Positions 37,124 through 47,225 of a DNA stretch of 64,000 nucleotides are shown piece after piece. Below the pieces are notes generated by a model. It made no database searches. It had not been told where the DNA came from and worked only from the letters and a program-made list of their open reading frames with translations. The position numbers were made by a program, and so were the translations under genes. Source of the stretch: Aeromonas australiensis (GTDB taxonomy: Bacteria; Pseudomonadota; Gammaproteobacteria; Enterobacterales; Aeromonadaceae). Position 1 is the first letter of the stretch. Each line of letters begins with the position of its first letter. The DNA lies in NCBI RefSeq assembly GCF_000819725.1, contig NZ_CDDH01000073.1:1-64000 (forward strand), read 5' to 3'.

Positions 37124-37429
37124 ACACCCTCATCCATTGAACGCATGTAGATACCGAATAGCGAAGCGTATTCGGACGATCGAGATGCCATTGTTGTGAT
37201 CGCGATGCTGGACAGTGAGTGACGCGAACGTCCGATTACGCAGCTACGCAGCTAATTGAACCTACGTATCTGACGCGATCAGCCGTTCGTAAAGTTCTGT
37301 AGGTTCGAATAGCGAAGCGTATTCGGACGATCGAGATGCCGTTGTTGTGATTGCGGTGCTAGACAGTGAGTGGCGCGGTAACATCATTTCGGGCATGACA
37401 AGCGGATGGCGCCGCATCGGATACTGCCC
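37124..37429. repeat. Direct repeat of about 72 bp, two copies, in a gene-free region
   Basis: Copy 1 is 37155-37226 and copy 2 is 37306-37377, same orientation, 151 bases apart, with about 5 mismatches. Each copy starts with an inverted repeat CGAATA-GCGAAGC-G-TATTCG; the middle GCGAAGC is a sequence known to form an unusually stable mini-hairpin in single-stranded DNA. The intervening DNA has a small GCAGCTAC tandem. No ORF or promoter is evident. It looks like a REP-like intergenic element. Confidence 0.8.
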
Positions 37430-38215
37430 TCAATCCTTGAAATCCCAAGAAAGATTGGAGACCAGCCGGCAGCTATCGCACTTGAAATCGAAGATCTCGT
37501 GCAGCGGCTCTGCCAGCGCCCACTGGCCGCCACAGCTTGGGCAGGGACGCGCCTTCTCATCAGCGGCGCTCAGCCCGCCTACCCGGTAGAGGTAGTAGTA
37601 GGTGGGGATGCCGCTTAGCACCTCCAGCCGCTTGGCGAGATCGCTGCCGCGCCGGTAGAGGCGGCTGCCCACTTCGCCAATTTCGTGCAGCGCCGCATGT
37701 TCGGCGATGGAGCCGTTCATCTGCAACTGATCGCACGCCTCCCAATCCTCCTGCCACTTGATGATCTGTTTCTGATCGCCGTTGGCAACGGCCGGCAGTT
37801 GGTAGAGCGGAATGGGGGCGAAGTGGTCGCCACAGCGCAGCGGCGAGCAGGTATGCAAGAAGCTGGTATAGAGCAGCATCCAGCTGGGGCGCTCGCCCAG
37901 CTCGCCGCAAGGGTCGGTGCTGTCAGAGAGCAGATCCGCCCCCTGCAGCTGGAGTTTGGGCGCCAATAACCCGGCCTGATGGAGCTGTTGCTCGGCCAGT
38001 TTGACCTGCTCGCTCTGGTTATCCGGGTGCAAGCTATCCTGCTGTGGGCAGACCACCCGACTGACGAAATAGCCCTCGTGCATGCTGGTGGGGAACTCAC
38101 GCCCGAGGATCTGGCCCTGATAGCGCAGCATATCGAGGTAGTTGACGATGGCCCGCTCGGCCTCGCCAAGAGAGGTGTCGCGATAGCACTCAAAGCAGAG
38201 TTCAACGATATACAT
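37430..38215 (-). CDS. DUF2310 family zinc-ribbon protein
   Basis: 261-residue protein. The start MYIVELCFECYRD and a C-terminal zinc ribbon (CPSCGGQW ... FDFKCDSCRLVSN, two CxxC pairs) define DUF2310. The middle part WMLLYTSFLHTCSPLRCGDH is also conserved. Role unknown; the zinc ribbon suggests nucleic-acid or protein binding. It follows the small HTH-like gene by 3 bases, so the two are co-transcribed. Confidence 0.85.
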   Translation of the reverse strand: MYIVELCFECYRDTSLGEAERAIVNYLDMLRYQGQILGREFPTSMHEGYFVSRVVCPQQDSLHPDNQSEQVKLAEQQLHQAGLLAPKLQLQGADLLSDSTDPCGELGERPSWMLLYTSFLHTCSPLRCGDHFAPIPLYQLPAVANGDQKQIIKWQEDWEACDQLQMNGSIAEHAALHEIGEVGSRLYRRGSDLAKRLEVLSGIPTYYYLYRVGGLSAADEKARPCPSCGGQWALAEPLHEIFDFKCDSCRLVSNLSWDFKD

Positions 38216-38218
38216 GGC

Positions 38219-38521
38219 TCAGCGTTTCCCCTGCTGGAGGAGCAGGTCGGTCAGGCGATCCACCTTCTGTTCGATGCGCGCGAGCTGCTCGGCGAGCTGC
38301 TGCAGGGTGAGCGTCGGCGCTGGTTGGGGCTGCGCCTCTGGCAGGCTCTCGCTCTCGGTGGTCGCGACAGGCTGCAGCTTCCACTGGCTCAGCACTTTTA
38401 GCAGCTCGGCCATCGGCACGGGCTGGCTGAGGCGGGCCTTGATCATGGCGGTAGTGGGCGTCAGCCCCTTGGCGGCCAGCTCGTTGGCAATTCGGATGAT
38501 CTCTTGGGCGGACATAAGCAT
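38219..38521 (-). CDS. Small protein with KfrA-like N-terminal helix-turn-helix and C-terminal coiled coil
   Basis: 100-residue protein. Residues about 5-48 (IIRIANELAAKGLTPTTAMI, ARLSQPVPMAELLKVLSQW) resemble the DNA-binding N-terminus of KfrA-type proteins (pattern A..L...G..PT...V...L). A Pro/Gln-rich linker leads to a short coiled coil (LQQLAEQLARIEQKVDRLTD). The DNA-binding role is inferred and unproven. The start may be 38521 or 38515. Likely co-transcribed with the DUF2310 gene. Confidence 0.65.
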   Translation of the reverse strand: MLMSAQEIIRIANELAAKGLTPTTAMIKARLSQPVPMAELLKVLSQWKLQPVATTESESLPEAQPQPAPTLTLQQLAEQLARIEQKVDRLTDLLLQQGKR

Positions 38522-38597
38522 GCTCTGGTGAGAATAGGCTGTGATACCGGAGCGGGATCTTAACCAAAGCCGCTTGGGGAGAAAAGGGGCGGGCGCC

Positions 38598-38834
38598 TTA
38601 GCGGGGCTGGCGCAGCATCACATCGAGCTGGTCGATCGCCTCACACCAGTCGGAGTCGTGCCACAGAGCATCGCGCAGAAAGCTGGCTTGGGCAGGGCTC
38701 CAGAAGCTTGCCTCCGGCAGCAGGGTACTGTTATCGAGGTGATGCTCGTGCACAAAGCGGTGCAGGCTCAACTCATCGTGGGCCAGTCCCAACTGGGCAA
38801 ACAGGGCTGGCAAATCGTGGACAAGGGGTGCCAT
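38598..38834 (-). CDS. DUF2789 family protein
   Basis: 78-residue soluble protein. LPALFAQLGL, the central FVHEHHLDNSTLLPEASFW and the end SFLRDALWHDSDWCEAIDQL match DUF2789. Function unknown. Part of a run of minus-strand genes of unknown role between syd and yqcC. Confidence 0.85.
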   Translation of the reverse strand: MAPLVHDLPALFAQLGLAHDELSLHRFVHEHHLDNSTLLPEASFWSPAQASFLRDALWHDSDWCEAIDQLDVMLRQPR

Positions 38835-38907
38835 CTCGTCTCTCCCTTTACTTATCCCTGAGATTATAGACAGGCATAGCCTGCGGGCGCAGAGACGAGA
38901 TGGGGGA

Positions 38908-39207
38908 TCAGGCAGAGGGGATCCGATGGGGTGGCAGATCGACGGCCACGACGTGCAGCCCCTGCATCTTCAGGGTGCCCTGATAGTGGCTCTCGCCATC
39001 GCTGGAGAATTCAAATTGATAGTGGGTCAGCAGTCGCAGGGGATGACGTGCCAGCTCCCGCCGATGGCGAGCCAGCGACAGCAGTTGCAGGTCGTGATGC
39101 TGGCAGTAGCGACGCATATATTGCCAAGCCAGCTCGGCTTGACGACGCTGCAGCCAGAACAGGCCGGCAATGCCCATCAACAACAGAATTCCAAGCATCT
39201 CTCCCAT
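38908..39207 (-). CDS. DUF3301 family membrane-anchored protein
   Basis: 99-residue protein with one N-terminal membrane segment (MLGILLLMGIAGLFWLQRRQ) and a cytosolic part QHHDLQLLSLARHR and HYQFEFSSDGESHYQGTLKM typical of DUF3301. Function unknown. Usually encoded beside DUF3549 genes in Vibrio, Shewanella and Aeromonas relatives, as here. Confidence 0.87.
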   Translation of the reverse strand: MGEMLGILLLMGIAGLFWLQRRQAELAWQYMRRYCQHHDLQLLSLARHRRELARHPLRLLTHYQFEFSSDGESHYQGTLKMQGLHVVAVDLPPHRIPSA

Positions 39208-39236
39208 AGGCGGGCTTCCTTATCGTGATGTCGATA

Positions 39237-39264
39237 ACCGGGAGTGCGGCACGGCACTCCCGAT
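39237..39264. other. Perfect stem-loop between DUF3549 and DUF3301 genes
   Basis: CGGGAGTGC-GGCACG-GCACTCCCG at 39239-39262. No U-tract follows on the minus strand, so it may attenuate or protect the mRNA between the two genes instead of ending it. Confidence 0.55.
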
Positions 39265-39318
39265 CTCCTTTTCTATTTCCCGCCGTGCTGCCTCGTGGCG
39301 TGAGGGTGAGGCGAGGGA

Positions 39319-40359
39319 TCAGGCCGAAGCAAACAGACGGCCAATGGCCTGGCCCAGCGCATCGCTGCGGTCGGGGTCGCGCAGTCTGGCCAGCATATCA
39401 TTGCGCAGGGCCGGTATCGTGACCAACTCGGCAAAAACCTGATTGAAGAACTGGGTCGGTTGCAGCGCCAGCTGTTCCAGATAGTGGCTGAGCAGATTGG
39501 CATCGTTCAGATCGGGCCAGAGTCGACCGGCAATGGCGAGCAGCAGCGCCGGGCTTGGCTGGGTTTGCAGCAGGGTCAGCAGCTTGTTGCTGCGCAAGGC
39601 GCTGCCGGGGCAGGAGGCCATGGCGCGGCAGAGGTAAGCAAGGGTCTCCGGGTTGGGGGCGGCGCACTCCTGCTCCTTGCCGATCCGCTCGAGCAGGGCC
39701 CCTTGTACCGCAGGTGGCAGCGGGGCGTTTTCAAGGCTCTGGCAGAGGGCGTAGAGCGGCTCTTGCGGCAGTTTGGGCAGCGCCTTGCAGATCAGCGCCA
39801 GATTGCGCTCATCATGCAGTCGCTCCGCCAAATCGGCAAAGCCCTGCAGCCCCAGGGTCTGCCAACCGCTGTCGCTCGGGGCGGCCAGATAGTGGCAGAG
39901 GGCATCGTAATAGGCCGAAGGGGCCTGCTCCAGCTGGCGCGCCAGCTTGGCGTGCAGACTGGCCATCTTGGCCTCCGCCGGGCGGAAGGTATAAGGGTTT
40001 TCGGCCAGCCGCTGGGCTTTTTCCTCGTCCAGATCGCCGGTGAGCTTGTAGCCCAGGGTCTCCACCACCTGATCCATAAACAGCTTGGGGCCGTTTGACA
40101 TCAACAGGCCGCGCTCATCGAGGGCAAACTTGAGAAACCAGAGGTAGTGGCGAGCCTCGCTCGGCTGGAAGAAGTGCACACCCAGCCAGGCGTGCTGTTG
40201 CAGCGGCCAGGGGTAGGGCTCCTGCTGCTGTTCGATGCGCACGAAGGTATCGCTGGCCAATGGCCGTACCTGGCGGCCCATATCAAACAGCTGGAAGCGG
40301 GTGCCAGCCTGAGTCAGAAATTCGGTCAAGGTATTGATATTGGTCGGCGTCGCAGACAT
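39319..40359 (-). CDS. DUF3549 family protein
   Basis: 346-residue soluble helical protein. INTLTEFLTQAGTRFQLFDM, GRQVRPLASDTFVRIE and WFLKFALDERGLL are typical of DUF3549. The C-terminal two thirds are HEAT-like helical repeats. Function unknown. First gene of the minus-strand run of five; its promoter lies in the 276-base gap shared with yqcC, where TATAAT occurs on the minus strand at about 40392-40399. Confidence 0.87.
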   Translation of the reverse strand: MSATPTNINTLTEFLTQAGTRFQLFDMGRQVRPLASDTFVRIEQQQEPYPWPLQQHAWLGVHFFQPSEARHYLWFLKFALDERGLLMSNGPKLFMDQVVETLGYKLTGDLDEEKAQRLAENPYTFRPAEAKMASLHAKLARQLEQAPSAYYDALCHYLAAPSDSGWQTLGLQGFADLAERLHDERNLALICKALPKLPQEPLYALCQSLENAPLPPAVQGALLERIGKEQECAAPNPETLAYLCRAMASCPGSALRSNKLLTLLQTQPSPALLLAIAGRLWPDLNDANLLSHYLEQLALQPTQFFNQVFAELVTIPALRNDMLARLRDPDRSDALGQAIGRLFASA

Positions 40360-40635
40360 GGGGAGCTCCGGCTTGAGTATGATGCGGGCCGATTATAAGG
40401 CCCTTGCCGAGGATAGCCAGTGGCAGCAGACGCGCGCTGCGGCAGATATCAACATGGCAGCCATGCGGGGGGAGGTGTATAGTAGCGCCCTTTTTTACCG
40501 GCGGCAGGCCGCACTGGCTGCCGTGTATGTCGACGATCTAACTGAACCGCCGGTGCAGTGCGACTGAATGTATCGGCATCCTGGCTGACCCGTCGGGTCG
40601 GCGGATCAATCTGTGGTTATGAGGAAGAGAGCGAG

Positions 40636-40971
40636 ATGAATCAATATTTGCTGGTAGCTGGCCTGTTGGGGGAACTCACCGCCGAGTTGCAGCGCCTCGA
40701 GCGCTGGCAAGCTGACCATCCCGGTGACCAAGCCCTGGCCAGCACCCTGCCTTTTTGTGTCGATACCCTGAGCTTTGATCAGTGGCTGCAGTTCGTGCTG
40801 ATCCCGCGCATGGAGCAGCTGGTGATGTTGCAGGCACCCTTGCCCACCAGCGTCTCCCTCTATCCCATGGCCAGCGAAGTCTACAAAGAGGATCTGGTCG
40901 AGGTGGAAGCGCTGCTGCGGCTGATCGCCCGCTTCGATCTGCTGCTCTCTGGCAAAGTGATCGAACAATGA
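40636..40971 (+). CDS. yqcC: YqcC family protein
   Basis: 111-residue protein of the YqcC/DUF446 family: LLGELTAELQRLERW, STLPFCVDTLSFDQWLQFV and FIP-like IPRMEQLV. ATG 40636 follows GAAGAGAGCGAG; the longer frame upstream is not family-like. The stop overlaps the truC start, and yqcC-truC-yqcA is the same order as in E. coli. Function unknown. Confidence 0.9.
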   Translation: MNQYLLVAGLLGELTAELQRLERWQADHPGDQALASTLPFCVDTLSFDQWLQFVLIPRMEQLVMLQAPLPTSVSLYPMASEVYKEDLVEVEALLRLIARFDLLLSGKVIEQ

Positions 40972-41741
40972 TGCCAGCGCAACCCCGAGAAGAGAGTGAC
41001 CTGAAGCTGACCCTGCTCTATCAGGATGAGTGGCTGGTGGCGGTCAACAAACCCTCCGGTCTGCTGGTGCACCGCAGCTGGCTCGACAAGGGTGAGACCC
41101 GTTTTGCCATGCAGATGACCCGGGATCTCATCGGCGGCCGCCATGTCTATCCGGTCCATCGCCTCGACCGTCCCACCTCCGGCGTGCTGCTGTTTGCGCT
41201 CGATCCGGTGATTGCCCGGGCGCTGACCGAAGCCTTTACCCAACGTCAGGTGCACAAGGAGTATCTGGCGCTGGTGCGGGGCTGGGCACCCGAGCAGGGG
41301 GTGATCGACTATCCCCTCAAGGAGCAGCTGGACAAGATTGCCGATGCCATGAGCAATCCGGATCGCCCGGCGCAGGATGCCGTCACCACCTTCCGTCGCC
41401 TGCATCAGGTCGAGCTGCCCCACGCGGTCTCCAAAAAGCACCCCACCAGTCGCTACAGCCTGGTCAGATTGTTCCCCAAAACCGGTCGCAAGCATCAGCT
41501 GCGCCGCCATATGGATCACCTGTTTCACCCCATCGTCGGGGATACCACCCACGGGGATGGTCGTCACAACCGCTTCTTTCGCGAGCACTTTGGCTGCGAA
41601 CGGCTGCTGCTGGTGGCCCGCACCCTGAGCTTTACCCATCCGGTGCTCAAGGTACCGATGCGCATTCAGGCACCGCTTGGTCAGGATGTGCTGCGTCTGT
41701 TTGCCGAGCTGGGCTGGCCCGCCAGCGAGAGCGACTACTAA
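40968..41741 (+). CDS. truC: tRNA pseudouridine(65) synthase TruC
   Basis: 257-residue RluA-family synthase. Motif VHRLDRPTSG contains the catalytic Asp; LVRLFPKTGRKHQLRRHM and HPIVGDTTHGDGRHN are further signatures. It makes pseudouridine at position 65 of tRNA. The start ATG-ATG at 40968 overlaps the yqcC stop. Confidence 0.94.
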   Translation: MMPAQPREESDLKLTLLYQDEWLVAVNKPSGLLVHRSWLDKGETRFAMQMTRDLIGGRHVYPVHRLDRPTSGVLLFALDPVIARALTEAFTQRQVHKEYLALVRGWAPEQGVIDYPLKEQLDKIADAMSNPDRPAQDAVTTFRRLHQVELPHAVSKKHPTSRYSLVRLFPKTGRKHQLRRHMDHLFHPIVGDTTHGDGRHNRFFREHFGCERLLLVARTLSFTHPVLKVPMRIQAPLGQDVLRLFAELGWPASESDY

Positions 41742-41831
41742 ACGGCTGATCCTCAGCCCTGAACCGGTGGCATCTGACGCCAGCTTGCTGATAGAGTTGC
41801 TCAGAAGAGTGACTCAAGCAGGGAGAGGAAA

Positions 41832-42272
41832 ATGGCGCAGATCGATATCGTGGTAGGAACTGTCTACGGCGCAGCCATGCTGGTGGCCGAGACCCTGGCA
41901 GATGAGCTGGAACGCAAGGGGCATCACTGTTCTCTGCACGAAGAGGCACGGCTGGCGGATATCGACCCCGGCCGTTTCTTATTGCTGGTCACTGCCACCA
42001 CAGGGCAGGGGGACACTCCGCCCAATCTGCAGCCCTTTGCCAGCGAGCTGGCTGACCAGGCCCCCTGGCTCAAGGGGCTGCGTTATGCCCTGATTGCCAT
42101 GGGTGACAGCAGCTACACCCATTTTTGTGGCGCGGGCCGTCGGCTCGATGGATTGCTGCAAGAGCTGGGGGCCACGCCAGTGATCCCTGCGCTGGAGCTG
42201 GATGCCACCGTGCACGAGGAACCCGAACAGGTGGCACTCAGCTGGCTGAAAAAGTGGGATATTCAGCCCTGA
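41832..42272 (+). CDS. yqcA: Flavodoxin-like protein YqcA
   Basis: 146-residue FMN-binding flavodoxin of the MioC/YqcA type: VVGTVYGAAMLVAETLADEL (phosphate loop), VTATTGQGDTPPNLQPF and GDSSYTHFCGAGRRLD. Carries single electrons in the cytoplasm; the partner is not known. Preceded by GGAGAGG. Last gene of the yqcC-truC-yqcA unit. Confidence 0.93.
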   Translation: MAQIDIVVGTVYGAAMLVAETLADELERKGHHCSLHEEARLADIDPGRFLLLVTATTGQGDTPPNLQPFASELADQAPWLKGLRYALIAMGDSSYTHFCGAGRRLDGLLQELGATPVIPALELDATVHEEPEQVALSWLKKWDIQP

Positions 42273-42297
42273 ATATTCTCTGAAATAGAGCCATATC

Positions 42298-42335
42298 AAT
42301 CCCCTGATCCTTAACCGGCAGGGGATTATTATTTG
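42298..42335 (+). terminator. Terminator after yqcA
   Basis: AATCCCCTG ... CAGGGGATT with a 12-base loop, followed by ATTATTT. Confidence 0.7.
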
Positions 42336-42678
42336 CACAAATGTCATCTCACTCAGCAAGTATATTTTCCACTCTTATTGTCGATAGTGGCGGAGGGATA
42401 TTTTCCCCTTTTGGCATGCCATCGACGTAATGGTTGCAAGCGCACCGCAGACCCGTTGGCCAAATAAAAGTTCAATCTTGAAAGCGATCTCAGTCATGTT
42501 TTTGTCATTCGATCGGAAAATAATGACTTTGGTTCAGTCGCGAATTAATTGTTGGTAACGCTTTCAGGTTTGGTGTGATTGCTTATTTTGCGGCTTTATT
42601 GGTTAATTGTTGCTTTGTTGGTCGTTTTTTTGCTGGCAGGTGTTGTGGCGATCGTTTGCCGAGCGATTTGTCGCCATT

Positions 42679-42721
42679 TTGTGAGTCGCTTCATATTTGT
42701 CGTGAAAACCGCTCCCTATAA
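42679..42721 (+). promoter_or_regulatory. lamB promoter with class II CRP site
   Basis: CRP site TGTGA-GTCGCT-TCATA (42679-42694, 9/10 core bases) lies 21 bases upstream of a perfect TATAAT (42716-42721). With a start near 42728 the site is centred at -41.5, the class II position, and there is no good -35. The 536-base gene-free stretch 42273-42808 otherwise holds the yqcA terminator and AT-rich DNA. I see no convincing MalT box. Confidence 0.8.
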
Positions 42722-42808
42722 TCGACCTCGGTTATCACCAACAGGATTACCTGGTGATAAGAAGTTGAATATTCAGGATCACACTCCTCACAGCGGGAAA
42801 TAAGGAAT

Positions 42809-44056
42809 ATGACAATGAAAATGAAGTGGCTCCCGATTGCAGCAGCTGTTACTGCCGCCCTGGCTTCCCAAGCCGCCTTTGCCGTAGATTTCCACGGTTA
42901 CTTCCGTTCCGGCGTCGGTGTTTCCGATAACGGTGAAATGCAGACTATCAACAAGCAAAAAGTCGGTCGTCTGGGTAACGAAAATGAAACTTATGGTGAA
43001 GTGCAGTTGGGCCAAGAGGTCTATAACAAGAATAACCAGACTTTCTATGTAGACTCCATGTTTGCTATGACCTCTGGTCAGAAGCGTGACTGGGAAGGCG
43101 ATGGCGATGCAACCTTCGCCCTGCGTCAGTTCAACGTTCAAGCCAAAAATATGTTTGGCGGCAACGAAACCCTGTGGGCCGGTAAGCGCTACTACCAACG
43201 TCATGACATCCATATCTCCGATACCTACTACTGGGATGTGTCTGGTGCCGGTGCTGGTGTAGAAAACATTGAAGTGGGTCCTGGCAAGCTCTCTGTTGCT
43301 GTGCTTCGTAACGATCCGTGGGACAAGTATGATGCGGGCGACAACACTAACACTCTGGATACCAATACTTTTGATATCCGTTATGCCGGTATCCCGCTCT
43401 GGACTGATGCCTCTCTGGAACTGGGTTATGACTTTGCCAAGAGCAACCCGACTGACCAGCAGAAGAAAAAGTATCCGGACCTGAAAGATGGCCATATGGT
43501 GACCGCTGAGCTGACCCAATCCATGCTGGGCGGTTTTAACAAGACAGTTGCTCAGTACTTCAAAGATGGTCTGGCTGCTCAAGGTGTTGCCTACCAAGGT
43601 GGCTCCGGCAGCGGTTTGCAGGCCAACGGTGAAAGCGGCGATGGTTTCCGTCTGATCAACTGGGGTGTACTGCCGGTAGGTGACAAGGTTGAGTTTGGCC
43701 ACCAGATCATCTACGCACAGGCCAACGGTCTGGAAGGCAGCAAGGATAAAGATCTGGATACCTTCTCAATCGTCGCTCGTCCGATGTACAAGTGGAACGA
43801 CGTAATGAAGACCATCGTCGAGGTGGGTTACTTCAAGGATAACGAGAAGGCTAAAAATACTGCAGACAAGTCCACTGAAGGTAGCAAGTACACCATCGCA
43901 CAAGCTTGGTCTGCTGGCTCCGGCTTCTGGGCTCGTCCGGAAATCCGTGTTTTCGCCTCTTACATGGACCAGGACGGTGAGTTCCGTGCTGATAGCAACG
44001 GCAAGGCACAAGACAATGCTTGGAACTTCGGTGTACAAGCCGAAGCTTGGTGGTAA
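42809..44056 (+). CDS. lamB: Maltoporin LamB
   Basis: 415-residue outer-membrane sugar porin. Signal peptide [19 protein letters not shown] is cut before [14 protein letters not shown], the typical LamB mature start; [38 protein letters not shown] and the C-terminal AEAWW (terminal aromatic) match the family. Facilitates diffusion of maltodextrins. The ATG may be 42809 or two codons later. It is somewhat shorter than E. coli LamB (446). There is no malK upstream as in E. coli; malM follows after a terminator. Confidence 0.95.
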   Translation: MTMKMKWLPIAAAVTAALASQAAFAVDFHGYFRSGVGVSDNGEMQTINKQKVGRLGNENETYGEVQLGQEVYNKNNQTFYVDSMFAMTSGQKRDWEGDGDATFALRQFNVQAKNMFGGNETLWAGKRYYQRHDIHISDTYYWDVSGAGAGVENIEVGPGKLSVAVLRNDPWDKYDAGDNTNTLDTNTFDIRYAGIPLWTDASLELGYDFAKSNPTDQQKKKYPDLKDGHMVTAELTQSMLGGFNKTVAQYFKDGLAAQGVAYQGGSGSGLQANGESGDGFRLINWGVLPVGDKVEFGHQIIYAQANGLEGSKDKDLDTFSIVARPMYKWNDVMKTIVEVGYFKDNEKAKNTADKSTEGSKYTIAQAWSAGSGFWARPEIRVFASYMDQDGEFRADSNGKAQDNAWNFGVQAEAWW

Positions 44057-44076
44057 TCTCTCCATCACCTGATTTC

Positions 44077-44110
44077 AAGTCGCCCCCGCTTGTCGGGGGC
44101 TCTTTTTTTC
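44077..44110 (+). terminator. Terminator between lamB and malM
   Basis: GCCCCCG-CTTGT-CGGGGGC followed by TCTTTTTTT. It may act as a partial attenuator between lamB and malM. Confidence 0.85.
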
Positions 44111-44127
44111 AAGATGGCGTGTAGGGT

Positions 44128-45126
44128 ATGCAGATGAAATATAGCAAGGTAGCGTTGACGATTTTGTGTTCCACTCTGATGACGGCATGTGCGTCGCTTG
44201 AGGCAACGGTGGCTCCGACTCAGGAGTACAAGAGCATCCTCGATAGCCGTGCCAGCGCACTGCAGCAGCTCGGCAGCGCCACAGTATGTTGTAGCAGTAT
44301 CAGTGAACTGCAGTATCAGCCGTTGGCGGCTGAGCAGAAAAAAGTGATTGCCATCGATGGTAGCTCTCCGGCATTCAACTTCCCGGAAGGCAAGAGCTAT
44401 TACGCCGCCTTCAAACTGCCGACCCATTCCGGCGATCTCAAGATCACGGTTGCGGGTCTGATCGACAAGACGTTGTTTAACCCCACCGTGTTGCTGCTGG
44501 ATTCCCAGTTCAAGCCGACCCGCACCATTGGTGCCGACATCATTACCTACAAACCAGCGCGTCTGTTGGATGGCGATCGGGTTGAAGGGGTCTTTACCAT
44601 TGACCGCACCTATGTCGGCAATCCGAACAATGAAACCTATATGGTGATTTACACCACTCAGGCAACCTTGAACCAGACCACCCAAGCCATGAGCCCTTCC
44701 AAGATGATGGCCAAGTCTCTCAGTGTGCAGGATTATGGTGCCAAGGATCCGCTGATCCCGCACTCGGCTTGGGGTGTGGTCAAGATTGAGGTAGAAGATA
44801 TGAGTGCCAGTGCGCTGGGCGATAACTTCTACAAACCTGTCTATCAGGAAGCAATCGATGCCAATACACCGATTGTGGATGCGACCCCGAACAAGCTGGT
44901 TGTGCCAGTTGCTACTGCTGCAACCGCAACTGCAGTGGCAACCACCATCAAACCCGCACCGGCCATGCTAAGTGAAACGGAAGCCTTCTATCAGAGCCAG
45001 ATCGAAAAAGCGGTCAAGGCGGGAGATATCGACAAGGGGATGAAGCTGGTGAACGAGGCCGAGCGGGCTGGTTCAACCAAGGCAAAAAGCGTGTTTATTG
45101 ATGCGGTCAAGCGGTCGCAAAAATAG
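44128..45126 (+). CDS. malM: Maltose operon periplasmic lipoprotein MalM
   Basis: 332-residue lipoprotein with lipobox MTACAS. The body QLGSATVCCSSISELQYQPL, FPEGKSYYAAFKLP, FKPTRTIGADIITY and the C-terminal AVKAGDIDKGMKLVNEAERAG are typical of MalM. Unlike E. coli MalM it has an Ala/Thr-rich linker (about residues 253-280) before the C-terminal helical domain. Its precise role in maltose metabolism is unsettled. It follows lamB after a terminator, so expression may depend on read-through. Confidence 0.9.
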   Translation: MQMKYSKVALTILCSTLMTACASLEATVAPTQEYKSILDSRASALQQLGSATVCCSSISELQYQPLAAEQKKVIAIDGSSPAFNFPEGKSYYAAFKLPTHSGDLKITVAGLIDKTLFNPTVLLLDSQFKPTRTIGADIITYKPARLLDGDRVEGVFTIDRTYVGNPNNETYMVIYTTQATLNQTTQAMSPSKMMAKSLSVQDYGAKDPLIPHSAWGVVKIEVEDMSASALGDNFYKPVYQEAIDANTPIVDATPNKLVVPVATAATATAVATTIKPAPAMLSETEAFYQSQIEKAVKAGDIDKGMKLVNEAERAGSTKAKSVFIDAVKRSQK

Positions 45127-45159
45127 AGTAATACGACCCTTGGCTGGTCAGATATATTT

Positions 45160-45192
45160 ATTGAGGCCTCCCTTGTTGGAGGCCTTTTTAAT
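45160..45192 (+). terminator. Terminator after malM
   Basis: AGGCCTCC-CTTGTT-GGAGGCCT followed by TTTTAA. Confidence 0.9.
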
Positions 45193-46980
<1,788 letters not shown>

Positions 46981-47003
46981 TCAGGTTGCTTAATCGCAGT
47001 GTT

Positions 47004-47040
47004 CAGCAAGAGGGAGGCGCAAGCCTCCCTCTTGCTATTT
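47004..47040 (+). terminator. Terminator after ptsG
   Basis: AGCAAGAGGGAGGC-GCAA-GCCTCCCTCTTGCT, a perfect 14-bp stem followed by ATTTG. Confidence 0.88.
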
Positions 47041-47182
47041 GTGGTAACTGATCGTGTGAGTCACTGTCGGTCGATCGCGGCAGGATTGGGGGGCGCAATG
47101 GCATAAGGTGCCGCGCTCACCTTATTGCATACCAGCGCCAGCTAACCCCATCACCAGATAACGTCAGCCGATCACTGCCAAT

Positions 47183-47211
47183 AAAAAGAGCGCCGTTCGG
47201 GCGCTCTTGTG
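47183..47211 (-). terminator. Terminator of the DUF3461 gene
   Basis: AAGAGCGCC-GTTC-GGGCGCTCTT; TTTTTATT follows on the minus strand. Confidence 0.85.
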
Positions 47212-47225
47212 GCGAGTGGGGCTGA

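Noticed and set aside
40334-40567. 77-codon ORF between DUF3549 and yqcC
   Set aside because: Overlaps the DUF3549 start on the other strand, covers the likely promoter region, and shows no family or codon signal.
42340-42678. MalT boxes upstream of lamB
   Set aside because: Only weak GGAGGG-like matches were seen, not the repeated core expected.
42579-42803. 74-codon hydrophobic ORF upstream of lamB
   Set aside because: Begins with TTG without a ribosome-binding site, runs through the CRP site and -10 of lamB, and its hydrophobicity follows from T/G-rich DNA.
42788-43702. 304-codon minus-strand ORF antisense to lamB
   Set aside because: Mirror of codon-biased lamB; no ribosome-binding site or family features.
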